Source of the DNA: Kangiella taiwanensis
GTDB taxonomy: Bacteria > Pseudomonadota > Gammaproteobacteria > Enterobacterales > Kangiellaceae
DNA length: 64,000 nucleotides
Direction: 5' to 3'
Assembly: GCF_020005165.1 (NCBI RefSeq)
Contig: NZ_JAHCLT010000001.1
Coordinates: forward strand, 806,001 to 870,000
The translations under genes and the position numbers were made by a program. The notes beneath the pieces are model-generated. The model was not told the DNA's origin. It did not search any database and was given only the letters and a program-made list of their open reading frames with translations. Position 1 is the first letter of the stretch, and each line of letters begins with the position of its first letter. Below, piece by piece: positions 1-7,740 of this stretch.

Positions 1-33
1 CGTTGTGACAATGATGGGTAAACAAATAAAGCA

Positions 34-669
34 ATGACAACAATTAAAGACCGCCAATTTAAACCTGAAAAACTATTCCAGCCGCGTGACTTCGTTCAAC
101 CCATATTGTCGGATTCTCAATATCTTGAGATTGGCGCGGGCAAGGGTATGCATGCGATGCAGTTTGCCGAGCAAAACCCGAGCAAGCACCTAATTGCCAT
201 TGAACGAACTCGAGGTAAGTATGATGTGTTCGCAGAGCGCTCCAAAACGTTGGGTTTACGCAATTTAACGGCGATACACGCTGATGCCATACCTTGGGTC
301 GTGCATGCCTTACCGCCGCAATCGCTGGACGGTATTTTCTTGCTGTACCCTAATCCAGAGCCGAAAAATTCGAGCCAACGATGGTTAAATATGCCGTTCT
401 TCGAGTTTCTGCTGTCTCGAATGAAGCCTGAGGCTACGATTATTTTGGCGACCAATATTAAAGACTATGCGGATGAAGCTGAGCAACTGGCCAAAGAACA
501 GTGGCAACTTCCTGTTAAACGACTACAAGTTGCAACCGACAGCGCTCGAACTCACTTTGAAGTCAAATATTTAGCCCGTGGTGAAGTGTGTCATCAATTG
601 GAGCTAACTAAGCCCAAGGGCTATCAAACGGCATTTGATCGTTGGCAACAAGGCAATGCGCAAGCCTAG
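34..669 (+). CDS. TrmB-like SAM-dependent methyltransferase
   Basis: This 211-residue protein belongs to the TrmB (tRNA guanine-N7 methyltransferase) superfamily. The SAM-binding motif LEIGAGKG is at residues 31-38, with an acidic residue at the end of the next strand (AIER). The usual TrmB PDPWPK motif is replaced by YPNPEPK at about 105-111, so the catalytic Asp is not conserved. A remnant of the C-terminal TKFExRG motif is seen as THFEVKYLARGE. It is shorter than E. coli TrmB (239 aa). It may be a diverged TrmB paralogue or act on another substrate. The ATG at 34 is the first start in frame; the upstream neighbour lies outside the window. Confidence 0.8.
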   Translation: MTTIKDRQFKPEKLFQPRDFVQPILSDSQYLEIGAGKGMHAMQFAEQNPSKHLIAIERTRGKYDVFAERSKTLGLRNLTAIHADAIPWVVHALPPQSLDGIFLLYPNPEPKNSSQRWLNMPFFEFLLSRMKPEATIILATNIKDYADEAEQLAKEQWQLPVKRLQVATDSARTHFEVKYLARGEVCHQLELTKPKGYQTAFDRWQQGNAQA

Positions 670-918
670 GGGTAAATCATCAACAAGATCCCAGTCGTTG
701 TGCAAAGCATGGATATTAACAGCAAGGCAATCGCCAGCTTTAATAGCACAAGCAAATCTTTCTTATTCATCAGTTGATCCAGATCCAGCAAACGACCTGA
801 GTAACGCTTTGTGCGCCGGAATCTAAATTTTTTTATTTGATAAAAAATACGGGATAGATAGTAAGTTTATTTGTTATTAATCTAAACCAATGGTTTATAT
901 TTTGCAATAAAAAATAAA
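670..918. other. AT-rich intergenic stretch with a palindrome
   Basis: There is no convincing gene here. The stretch becomes very AT-rich after about position 825. It contains the palindrome at 883-897 described separately. A short frame at 635-826 overlaps the end of the methyltransferase gene but has no family resemblance. Confidence 0.5.
883..897. promoter_or_regulatory. Operator-like palindrome, copy 1
   Basis: TAAACC-AAT-GGTTTA is a perfect 6-bp inverted repeat with a 3-nt centre. It lies 22 bp past the stop of the XRE regulator. The same arms recur at 1431-1445 just upstream of that gene. A shared binding site for the regulator is inferred. Confidence 0.5.
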
Positions 919-1395
919 CTAGTCGTTATTGAGTTCAAGCAATGAGTCGATGATGTCATCATCTTTTAGGGCTTTATAGTATTCTGCAGTAATGTAGTCA
1001 GCTAGTAGCTCGTAGTCAGATGCGCTAAGTTGGCTGAGCTTGGTCCGAGTAAGAACTTTTTCAATGGAGTGAGATAGTCGCTTTTTGTCAATCGAGTAAT
1101 CTGAGGTTGAAGTATCAGTTAGGTGGCTCGGTTTGTAGTTACCACCAGTGTTTTCTGGGGATATACCTGAGTAAAGCCACATAAAATCAACTGCCGTTGC
1201 TTCAGCCAATAGGATCAGGGAGCGTTTACTGATTTTGCCACGACGTAACCAATTGTTGACTGCTTGCGCGGTAACGCCACACTCCTGAGCAACCTGAGCC
1301 TTACTCTTACTTAAAGACTTTTTTGCATGACCTAACGCTTGCCCGATACGTTGGGCAAGTTCTTCTTGTTCTGATGTAACTCTTTGTTTTGGCAT
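919..1395 (-). CDS. XRE-family (Cro/C1-type) transcriptional regulator
   Basis: A 158-residue protein with an N-terminal lambda-repressor-like helix-turn-helix (about residues 13-75; the recognition-helix region reads AQECGVTAQAVNNWLRRG). The C-terminal part has no recognised peptidase or ligand domain. It resembles phage or host XRE repressors that act as DNA-binding dimers. The ATG at 1395 is the only plausible start and has a weak Shine-Dalgarno. Matching 15-bp palindromes lie on both sides of the gene, which points to autoregulation. No phage genes are nearby, so it looks like a stand-alone regulator whose targets cannot be told from this window. Confidence 0.8.
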   Translation of the reverse strand: MPKQRVTSEQEELAQRIGQALGHAKKSLSKSKAQVAQECGVTAQAVNNWLRRGKISKRSLILLAEATAVDFMWLYSGISPENTGGNYKPSHLTDTSTSDYSIDKKRLSHSIEKVLTRTKLSQLSASDYELLADYITAEYYKALKDDDIIDSLLELNND

Positions 1396-1430
1396 GAGAA
1401 AATTGTCCCACAGCCAATAAACAAATGGAA

Positions 1431-1445
1431 TAAACCGTTGGTTTA
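1431..1445. promoter_or_regulatory. Operator-like palindrome, copy 2
   Basis: TAAACC-GTT-GGTTTA has arms identical to those at 883-897. It lies 36 nt upstream of the XRE regulator start, where it could overlap that gene's promoter. Autorepression is inferred. Confidence 0.55.
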
Positions 1446-1470
1446 GCTGTTGGAGGAGAAATGAGCGGCG

Positions 1471-1845
1471 CTATTCTGGTTCTTGAGAGTTGCGTTCCCA
1501 CAAAGCCTGTGACTCCCGATGAATTGTCTCAGGGTCGTTATTGTGAAGCGTTAACATCGAGCGTAATTGCAACATGCTATCAATGTCTATTTCTAAACAT
1601 TCAACACCGTAATTTTCGCCGTTGCAGTAAACCACTTTGGCGAACATTTTTATTGGGGGGGATAACTCGTCGAAAATGATACTTAGGCTGAGGGTGGAGT
1701 CTTGTTTAAGCGAAGCACTGGACTTCAGGTGGGCGCCATTTAGAGAAACGTCTACCACAGAGGCGGTGTGTTTCTCGCCATCTTGTTCTATCAGTGCCTT
1801 TGCATTGATGGGCACGCGGGTGAATTGTCGACGTTCGGTGTTTAT
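1471..1845 (-). CDS. PilZ domain protein, probable ATA start
   Basis: PilZ domains bind cyclic di-GMP through an RxxxR motif and a downstream D/NxSxxG motif. The second motif is clear (DVSLNG). The first (RRQFTR) lies upstream of the first conventional start, a GTG at 1815. In frame upstream of that GTG there is no ATG, GTG or TTG before a stop. There is an AAAGGA Shine-Dalgarno at 1859-1854, placed 8 nt before an ATA at 1845-1843. Starting there gives 124 residues beginning with the usual N-terminal ERR-type motif. The alternative is translation from 1815, giving 114 residues without the RxxxR motif and a weakened c-di-GMP site. A diguanylate cyclase is encoded at 37446-39131. Confidence 0.75.
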   Translation of the reverse strand: MNTERRQFTRVPINAKALIEQDGEKHTASVVDVSLNGAHLKSSASLKQDSTLSLSIIFDELSPPIKMFAKVVYCNGENYGVECLEIDIDSMLQLRSMLTLHNNDPETIHRESQALWERNSQEPE

Positions 1846-1920
1846 GACACAAGTCCTTTGTGGCTTAATGACTTGCTTTTAGACTAGCAAACCCTTTGCG
1901 GCTTGTCGATGTAAATTATT

Positions 1921-1960
1921 GATTTTAAAGACTGGTCCACGCAAGGAAGGTGAACCAGTC
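1921..1960 (-). terminator. Probable terminator of ettA
   Basis: An 11-bp stem (1930-1940 with 1950-1960, one G-U pair) is followed on the minus strand by TTTAAAAT. It lies just past the ettA stop. Confidence 0.55.
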
Positions 1961-1975
1961 AGTTTTGAAGAGCGT

Positions 1976-3646
1976 TTACGACTTAGTAATTTTGCGGTAC
2001 TTAATACGATGCGGTTGATCAGCATCAGCACCAAGGCGACGCTTACGATCCGCTTCGTATTCTTGGTAGTTACCTTCAAACCAGACCGTTTCACTATCAC
2101 CTTCAAACGCGAGAATGTGCGTCGCGATACGGTCAAGGAACCAGCGATCGTGCGAGATAACCACGGCACAACCCGGAAAGGCGAGAAGGGCATCCTCAAG
2201 AGCTCGTAAAGTCTCGACGTCCAAGTCGTTGGTAGGCTCATCCAGTAGTAAGACGTTGCCACCGCTTTTTAGCAGTTTCGCTAAGTGAACGCGGTTACGT
2301 TCACCGCCCGATAGGTCGCCGATACGCTTTTGTTGATCCGAGCCTTTGAAGTTAAAGCGACCGACATAAGCACGCGATGGCGTTTCATAAGTGCCGACTG
2401 TAATGACATCTAAACCATCAGAAATTTCTTCCCATACCGTTTTGTTGTCGTCAAGCGAATCACGGCTTTGGTCGACGTACGCAAGATCAACTGTTTCACC
2501 AATCTGCAACTCACCTGAATCAGGCTGTTCTTGTCCCGTCATCATTTTGAACATGGTCGATTTACCCGCACCATTGGGGCCGATGACACCAACGATACCA
2601 CCTTGCGGTAGGTTGAAGTTCAAATCGTTGTACAACAACTTATCGCCAAAGGTTTTAGTTAAACCCTTCGCGGTAATGACTTGAGTACCTAAACGTGGGC
2701 CTGGTGGGATATACAACTCACGGGTTTCGTTACGTTGTTGGAACTCTTTGCTCGATAGTTCTTCGAAGCGTGACATACGAGCTTTAGATTTGGCCTGACG
2801 ACCTTTTGAATTCGAGCGTACCCACTCCAACTCTTCTTTCATCGTCTTTTGGCGCGAAGCTTCCTGCTTCTCTTCAATCTCAAGACGTTTTGATTTTTGC
2901 TCCAGCCAAGAAGAGTAGTTACCTTCCCATGGAATACCTTCGCCGCGATCCAGTTCCAGAATCCAGCCAGCCGCGTTATCAAGGAAGTAACGGTCGTGGG
3001 TAATGGCCACAACTGTACCGTTGTAGTCGACTAAGAAGCGCTCTAGCCAAGCTACCGACTCAGCGTCTAAGTGGTTAGTCGGCTCGTCAAGAAGTAGCAT
3101 ATCCGGGTGCTCAAGCAGCAAACGGCAAATAGCGACACGGCGACGTTCACCACCGGATAAGTGTTCAACTTTTGCATCCCACGCTGGTAGACGCAAAGCA
3201 TCCGCAGCACGCTCAAGCGTATTCTCGAGATTATGACCGTCTGCAGCCTGAATAATCGCTTCGAGCTCACCCTGACGCTTTGCGAGAGCATCGAAATCTG
3301 CATTTTCATCCGCATAAGCAGCATAAACCTGATCAAGCTCGGCCAAAGCGTCTTTAACGTGAGTCACTGATTCTTCAACGATTTCTCTAACCGTTTTACT
3401 TTCATCGAGTTGCGGCTCTTGAGGCAAATAACCGATTTTGGTACCAGGCTGTGGACGCGCTTCGCCATCATGATCCTGATCAACGCCTGCCATGATGCGT
3501 AATAGTGTCGATTTACCCGCGCCGTTAAGACCCAAGACACCGATCTTTGCGCCTGGGAAGAAAGATAGCGATATATCCTTTAAGATAGTTTTGTTCGGGG
3601 GAACGATTTTGCTCACCCGGTTCATGGTATAAATATATTGAGCCAT
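1976..3646 (-). CDS. ettA: Energy-dependent translational throttle protein EttA (ABC-F)
   Basis: A 556-residue ABC-F ATPase, the same length as E. coli EttA (555). It has two nucleotide-binding domains without membrane segments: Walker [10 protein letters not shown] near residue 40 and GPNGAGKST near residue 355, each with an LSGGER signature and an [10 protein letters not shown] or [10 protein letters not shown] Walker B. The region between them carries the charged linker and arm typical of the family. EttA binds the ribosomal E site and gates the first elongation step according to the ATP/ADP ratio. The ATG at 3646 has an AAGG about 10 nt upstream. It is transcribed divergently from the HEAT-cyclophilin gene and looks monocistronic. 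Confidence 0.96.
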   Translation of the reverse strand: MAQYIYTMNRVSKIVPPNKTILKDISLSFFPGAKIGVLGLNGAGKSTLLRIMAGVDQDHDGEARPQPGTKIGYLPQEPQLDESKTVREIVEESVTHVKDALAELDQVYAAYADENADFDALAKRQGELEAIIQAADGHNLENTLERAADALRLPAWDAKVEHLSGGERRRVAICRLLLEHPDMLLLDEPTNHLDAESVAWLERFLVDYNGTVVAITHDRYFLDNAAGWILELDRGEGIPWEGNYSSWLEQKSKRLEIEEKQEASRQKTMKEELEWVRSNSKGRQAKSKARMSRFEELSSKEFQQRNETRELYIPPGPRLGTQVITAKGLTKTFGDKLLYNDLNFNLPQGGIVGVIGPNGAGKSTMFKMMTGQEQPDSGELQIGETVDLAYVDQSRDSLDDNKTVWEEISDGLDVITVGTYETPSRAYVGRFNFKGSDQQKRIGDLSGGERNRVHLAKLLKSGGNVLLLDEPTNDLDVETLRALEDALLAFPGCAVVISHDRWFLDRIATHILAFEGDSETVWFEGNYQEYEADRKRRLGADADQPHRIKYRKITKS

Positions 3647-3752
3647 TAAATAATAACCTTCATTTAGGGTCGGTTGACCTTAGTATTGGCGGCATTTTAC
3701 CGTGCCTGCTAGGCTTAGGCTACACCTAGTCGAAGGATATCGAGGAGAAGTG

Positions 3753-5390
3753 ATGAAACATTGGGGTTTGGTGCTTTTAGGAGCGGTTACTATAGGTTTT
3801 TCAGCACAAGCTATGGCGTGTGTTCATGTTAACGATATTTATTACTGGGCGGATAAGCGTGATGCGGAACACCATGTCTTTCAAGAGGTATTAAACTGTG
3901 AAGAATTACCCGAGGAGACCCTAGAAACAGCATTGATTTCATTAGGAAGGGTTGGTGGTGAAGCAGCTGTAGCAAAGGTCATACCCTATTTGCAGCATGA
4001 AAACCCAAATATTCGCTATGCTGCCGCGTTTGCGGTGGGTATTGGCAAGAGCCCAAGTGCTGGCTCTGCGCTAGTGAAAGCGCTAAAAAATGAAAAAGCC
4101 CCCGAGGTTCAGTATCGCTTGGCTTTGTCGCTAGGGAATATGGCATACAGCGGTTCGCAATTCACTTTGACTCAAATCATCAATCAGGATGATTCCGTGC
4201 AGAAAGTTCGCGGTGCGCTCCATGGTTTGATGATCTTAGCAACGTTTTACAGAGACAAAACTTCGGACTTCGACAATATCGATAAGAAACGGGTGTTGGA
4301 GAGACTAAAAAGTCCTGAAACACAGCTTGAAGCCAGTTATTTGTTGGCCAGAGTGCCGTTAGTTGATACTGAGAATACTAATGACTTTTTGCAGGCCATG
4401 CCTACTCTAGCGCCAGCAGCTAAAGCTAACCTTATTCGTGCTCTAGCAAAAACCAAGCAACGCCAAGTGTTGCCGACATTGCTGACTCACTTGGATAGCG
4501 AACATATTGCCGTGCGAGTCAATGCGATTCGTAGCCTCGCGAACTACCCTGATAACCCCGCTGCACTTGCAGGTGTGGTGCAGGCTTTATCGTTTGATGA
4601 CGTCATTAGCCAAGTGACTGCATTGACAACTATTCGGGCCAACTGGCTACAAAACGAAGAGTTATTAGACAGGGCGCAAAAAAAACTAAAGGATAATAAT
4701 AGCTGGGTTCAATCAGAGGCCCTACTGGCCCTGAACCGCAGCGAGCAAGAAAATAAAAAAATAGCTCAACTGTGGTTACAAAGCGATGACCCAAATCATC
4801 AGCGAGCTGCGATTGATTTCTTTATTAAAAAGAATGATACGTCAAAGCTTGAAAATCTAGCCAAAAGCGATAAACCAATTATTGCCAGTGGAGCCAAAAA
4901 AGCGTTAAATCCTGAAACACCGAAGCCTGAGGAGCCCAGCCAAACGGGCGACGCGCTTCCGGAGTTACCAGTGTTGGTCAAACTGGAAACTACAAAAGGC
5001 GATATCACCATAAAACTGTTCGCTGATACCCCATATACATCACTGAACTTCATCGAACTGGTAGAATCAGGGTTTTATAACAACACCTATTTCCACCGCG
5101 TAATTCCAAATTTCGTCGCCCAGGGAGGTAGTCAGCATGGGGATGGTTCTGGCAATGTCGACTACAGCATCCGTGAAGAACTCTCCTATCGTTCGCACTT
5201 ACCCGGAACCGTCGGCATGGCTACGATAGGCAAAGATACCGGCGGTGCACAATTCTTCATCAACACAGCACCCAATCTACACCTCGACAGCAACTACACC
5301 ATCTTCGGCGAAGTCGTTGAAGGTATGGGGGTAGCTATTAAGTTAGAGCAAAGCGATAGAATTGTTTCAGCTGATTTATTAAAGAATTGA
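3753..5390 (+). CDS. Exported HEAT-repeat protein fused to cyclophilin-type peptidyl-prolyl isomerase
   Basis: The start chosen is ATG 3753, preceded by GAGGAG, rather than an in-frame start 51 nt earlier. This gives 545 residues with a signal peptide ending near AQAMA. Residues about 40-390 are helical HEAT or PBS-lyase-like repeats (for example NIRYAAAFAVG, AVRVNAIRSLANY). A proline-rich linker follows, then a cyclophilin domain at about 409-545 with FHRVIPNFVAQGG, GTVGMA and AQFFIN, including the catalytic Arg. It probably isomerises prolyl bonds in periplasmic clients, with the HEAT part as a docking surface. Most bacterial cyclophilins are single-domain, so the architecture is unusual. 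Confidence 0.88.
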   Translation: MKHWGLVLLGAVTIGFSAQAMACVHVNDIYYWADKRDAEHHVFQEVLNCEELPEETLETALISLGRVGGEAAVAKVIPYLQHENPNIRYAAAFAVGIGKSPSAGSALVKALKNEKAPEVQYRLALSLGNMAYSGSQFTLTQIINQDDSVQKVRGALHGLMILATFYRDKTSDFDNIDKKRVLERLKSPETQLEASYLLARVPLVDTENTNDFLQAMPTLAPAAKANLIRALAKTKQRQVLPTLLTHLDSEHIAVRVNAIRSLANYPDNPAALAGVVQALSFDDVISQVTALTTIRANWLQNEELLDRAQKKLKDNNSWVQSEALLALNRSEQENKKIAQLWLQSDDPNHQRAAIDFFIKKNDTSKLENLAKSDKPIIASGAKKALNPETPKPEEPSQTGDALPELPVLVKLETTKGDITIKLFADTPYTSLNFIELVESGFYNNTYFHRVIPNFVAQGGSQHGDGSGNVDYSIREELSYRSHLPGTVGMATIGKDTGGAQFFINTAPNLHLDSNYTIFGEVVEGMGVAIKLEQSDRIVSADLLKN

Positions 5391-5462
5391 TTTATATTAT
5401 CAATGGGATATTTGCACCAATACCCCGTAAACATTAGCCGAAACGATTGAAAATTATAGTGC

Positions 5463-5487
5463 AAATTGGGCAGGGATAGCCCAATTT
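5463..5487. repeat. Hairpin 1 of a three-hairpin intergenic element
   Basis: AAATTGGGC and GCCCAATTT form a perfect 9-bp inverted repeat around a 7-nt loop. It follows the HEAT-cyclophilin gene and has no T-tract on either side. Confidence 0.6.
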
Positions 5488-5492
5488 AATCA

Positions 5493-5515
5493 AAACGAAA
5501 CAGGATGTTTCGTTT
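5493..5515. repeat. Hairpin 2 of the same element
   Basis: AAACGAAAC and GTTTCGTTT form a perfect 9-bp inverted repeat with a 5-nt loop, only 5 nt after hairpin 1. Confidence 0.6.
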
Positions 5516-5581
5516 GATGGCACGTCATAATTTTTGATCGTGAGGGAAGCCGAAGGTCTAATGTTTGGGGCGATTTTTTTG

Positions 5582-5611
5582 GTTCGTTTTTTGCTCGTGC
5601 AAAAAATGAAC
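5582..5611. repeat. Hairpin 3 of the same element
   Basis: GTTCGTTTTTTGC and GCAAAAAATGAAC form a 13-bp stem with one mismatch or wobble and a TCGT loop. It lies between convergent genes and could help terminate transcription, but the three-hairpin arrangement looks more like a dispersed intergenic repeat. Confidence 0.55.
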
Positions 5612-5631
5612 GTTGGGAAAGTAGGCGTAAC

Positions 5632-6111
5632 CTACAAAAACATCTCCATCACAATGTCACACCGATGATAATCCACTCGTGATTCGTGATTATTAAACTC
5701 TTTAAACCCGAGCTTTTCATAGAGTTTCATGGCTGGCTTGAGTTTGCGGTTGGATTCTAGAAACAAGCGTTTACAACCGCGCTTTTTGGCTTCTTCAATA
5801 ACGGCTAGAGCGAGCAGCTTGCCGACGCCAGTGCCCTGATTGCCTTCTAAGACCCCCATCTTTGATAATTCATACTCGTCATCTGCCCACTTTTTTAAGG
5901 CACAGGCTGCAATAATTTGCCCACTTTCAGTGTTTCTTGCGAAGAGTATTTGCCCACCGGTATCGATGAGGTATTTCTTAGGATCGTTGAGGACGCGTTG
6001 ATCCTCGGCTTCGACTTCGAAGTACTTTTCAATCCACGCTTGATTGATGACTTTGAAGTCTTCGGCTAACTCTGGCGTGAAAGGTATGATGTCGACAGTG
6101 GCTTGGGTCAT
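5632..6111 (-). CDS. GNAT-family N-acetyltransferase
   Basis: A 159-residue single-domain GNAT. The acetyl-CoA-binding stretch is GNQGTGVGKLLALAVIEEAKKRGC (given only as position: about residues 89-112), matching the Q/RxxGxG/A motif, followed by a typical strand (LFLESN) and a helix ending MKLYEKLGFKEF. Its substrate cannot be read from sequence; relatives acetylate small molecules or protein N-termini. The ATG at 6111 is the natural start. It is convergent with the HEAT-cyclophilin gene and divergent from the terC-like gene. Confidence 0.88.
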   Translation of the reverse strand: MTQATVDIIPFTPELAEDFKVINQAWIEKYFEVEAEDQRVLNDPKKYLIDTGGQILFARNTESGQIIAACALKKWADDEYELSKMGVLEGNQGTGVGKLLALAVIEEAKKRGCKRLFLESNRKLKPAMKLYEKLGFKEFNNHESRVDYHRCDIVMEMFL

Positions 6112-6184
6112 AGTGATGGATCTCGAAATATCAAACGGCTATGCTAAGATGCAATCAGTAAATCATAATTAAAGAGAACAAAGA

Positions 6185-7000
6185 ATGGAACTATTTACTA
6201 TCGAAAACCTATTTACTTTAGGTATGTTGATCGTGTTGCAGGCCGTATTAGGTTTTGACAACTTGCTCTATATCTCCCTTGAGTCGAAACGTGCACCTCT
6301 GGAACAGCAAAAGAAAGTTCGTTGGTTCGGTATTGGGTTGGCTGTTGTTTTGCGAATCATTTTGCTTTTCTTATTGGTCAAATTGATTGATCTTGTCAAA
6401 GACACCTTATTTACCATCAATTGGGAAGGTGTGGTGACGGGGACCTTTAATCTCGAAAGTATTATCGTGCTATTTGGTGGTATTTTTATTATGTACACCG
6501 CGGTAAAAGAAATTTGGCACATGATGGCGTTAGAGGTTAGTGACGGCAAAGAGCGGAAACCTCAGTCAGCGGGTAAAGTAATTTTTCTGATTGTACTGAT
6601 GAACTTGGTGTTCTCGTTTGACTCGATTCTAAGTGCTATGGCCTTAACCGATAACTTCTGGATCATGGCGATTGCAATTATCTTAAGTGGTATCGCTATG
6701 ATTTGGTTAGCGGATACGGTATCAGCTTTCTTGCAAAAGAACCGCATGTTTGAAGTGTTGGGTTTATTTATTTTATTAGTCGTGGGCATTATGTTGCTGG
6801 CTGATGGTGGTCATAAATCTGAATTACACTTCTTTGGCTACCCGATTGAGCCAATGAACAAAGCGACTTTCTACTTTGTGATTGCTGTGATGGTACTGAG
6901 TGATATTGTGCAGTCGAAATATCAAAAGATCCTGATGAAGAAAAAAGAAGCCGCTGCAAAGGCTAAAGCTGAGCAAGAGGCGCAAGAAGAAATACTGTAA
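6185..7000 (+). CDS. TerC-family integral membrane protein
   Basis: A 271-residue protein with about seven hydrophobic helices and the family's acidic intramembrane motifs: GFDNLLYISLES near residue 23 and FSFDSILSAMALT near residue 143. TerC/Alx proteins handle metal ions, notably Mn2+ export, and are associated with tellurite resistance; this short branch lacks CBS or CorC domains. The C-terminus is a lysine/glutamate-rich cytoplasmic tail. ATG 6185 follows AAAGAGAAC. The next gene begins 12 nt downstream on the same strand, so the two may be co-transcribed. Confidence 0.88.
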   Translation: MELFTIENLFTLGMLIVLQAVLGFDNLLYISLESKRAPLEQQKKVRWFGIGLAVVLRIILLFLLVKLIDLVKDTLFTINWEGVVTGTFNLESIIVLFGGIFIMYTAVKEIWHMMALEVSDGKERKPQSAGKVIFLIVLMNLVFSFDSILSAMALTDNFWIMAIAIILSGIAMIWLADTVSAFLQKNRMFEVLGLFILLVVGIMLLADGGHKSELHFFGYPIEPMNKATFYFVIAVMVLSDIVQSKYQKILMKKKEAAAKAKAEQEAQEEIL

Positions 7001-7012
7001 GGCAATTTAGGG

Positions 7013-7582
7013 TTGTTTATCATGTTGGTGATTGCTTTCTTAATAATGTTATCTGATGGTTGGGTGAACTCACTCGTCCCAGAAAAAATATTATTAGAAG
7101 AGTTCGGCTATAGTTGCAAGGATCTGACTCTTACAACTATAGTAAATAAGTCGGACGAAGTGTACTTTGTTCAAGTCTTAGGTGAGTACACGCCTATTCC
7201 TATAAATAAGGGTAGGATGTCATATGGAGAATTAGAAAGTCAGGGTTACTCTTTAAATGAGGCTGCCTACATTCGTTGGAATGAATATATAAGGCAGTTT
7301 TCTAAGGTTTATGAGTTTAGAGTTGTTGAGCAATTAAAAGGTAATCAACAGGGTAAGGTTTTATACAAAGTAAACGATCCTATTTACCTAAGTAAAGGTA
7401 GGCTTAGGGAAAGAAATATAGAAAACAATAAGCTGTATAATTGCGTAATGCCTATAGAGTTTGAAGTCGGTAGTTACTATGTTGTTTTTCCTGAAAGCTT
7501 GAATCATCCTGAGAATATGATCAAGGTTGACTTAGAAAGTAAAGCAAGGTTGGAAAGAGTCAAAAAGATATTAAGCAAATAG
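7013..7582 (+). CDS. Exported protein of unknown function, NTR/TIMP-like
   Basis: A 189-residue protein with a hydrophobic N-terminus (LVIAFLIML), likely a signal peptide or anchor. The start may be TTG 7013 or ATG 7022; neither has a strong Shine-Dalgarno. The body has a YSCKDL cysteine followed by VNKSDEVYFVQVLGEY and later YEFRVVEQLKG and SYYVVFPE. This strand order recalls the beta-barrel netrin (NTR/TIMP-like) domain found in uncharacterised bacterial exported proteins, which is an inference from pattern only. The gene is visibly AT-richer than its neighbours. Confidence 0.65.
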   Translation: MFIMLVIAFLIMLSDGWVNSLVPEKILLEEFGYSCKDLTLTTIVNKSDEVYFVQVLGEYTPIPINKGRMSYGELESQGYSLNEAAYIRWNEYIRQFSKVYEFRVVEQLKGNQQGKVLYKVNDPIYLSKGRLRERNIENNKLYNCVMPIEFEVGSYYVVFPESLNHPENMIKVDLESKARLERVKKILSK

Positions 7583-7740
7583 GCAATGTTACAGTCATAT
7601 GAACAAATAATGAGTATTTATAAATATTTGCATAACTTCTCAAAGCAAGAGTTAGTAACTTTTTTGTCATCAAATTGATGTTGGCCTGAAATATTAATTA
7701 CCAATAATCCCCTTTTTATAACAGAAAGACGGAAGGGGTT

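Noticed and set aside
635-826. 63-codon frame overlapping the end of the TrmB-like gene
   Set aside because: It has no family resemblance and no convincing Shine-Dalgarno, and it overlaps a real gene by 35 nt.
1461-1679. 72-codon frame behind a strong GGAGGAG, antisense to the PilZ gene
   Set aside because: The Shine-Dalgarno is striking, but the product has no recognisable features and lies wholly opposite a real domain-encoding gene. Kept only as a remote possibility.
1879-2262. 127-codon minus-strand frame overlapping the end of ettA
   Set aside because: It is a shifted-frame reading of the ettA coding sequence and its terminator, with no independent support.
7592-7680. Possible Pho box upstream of the extracellular nuclease
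   Set aside because: Only isolated half-sites (CAGTCAT, TTGTCAT) are present, 72 nt apart, and neither has a second half at the required 11-bp spacing.
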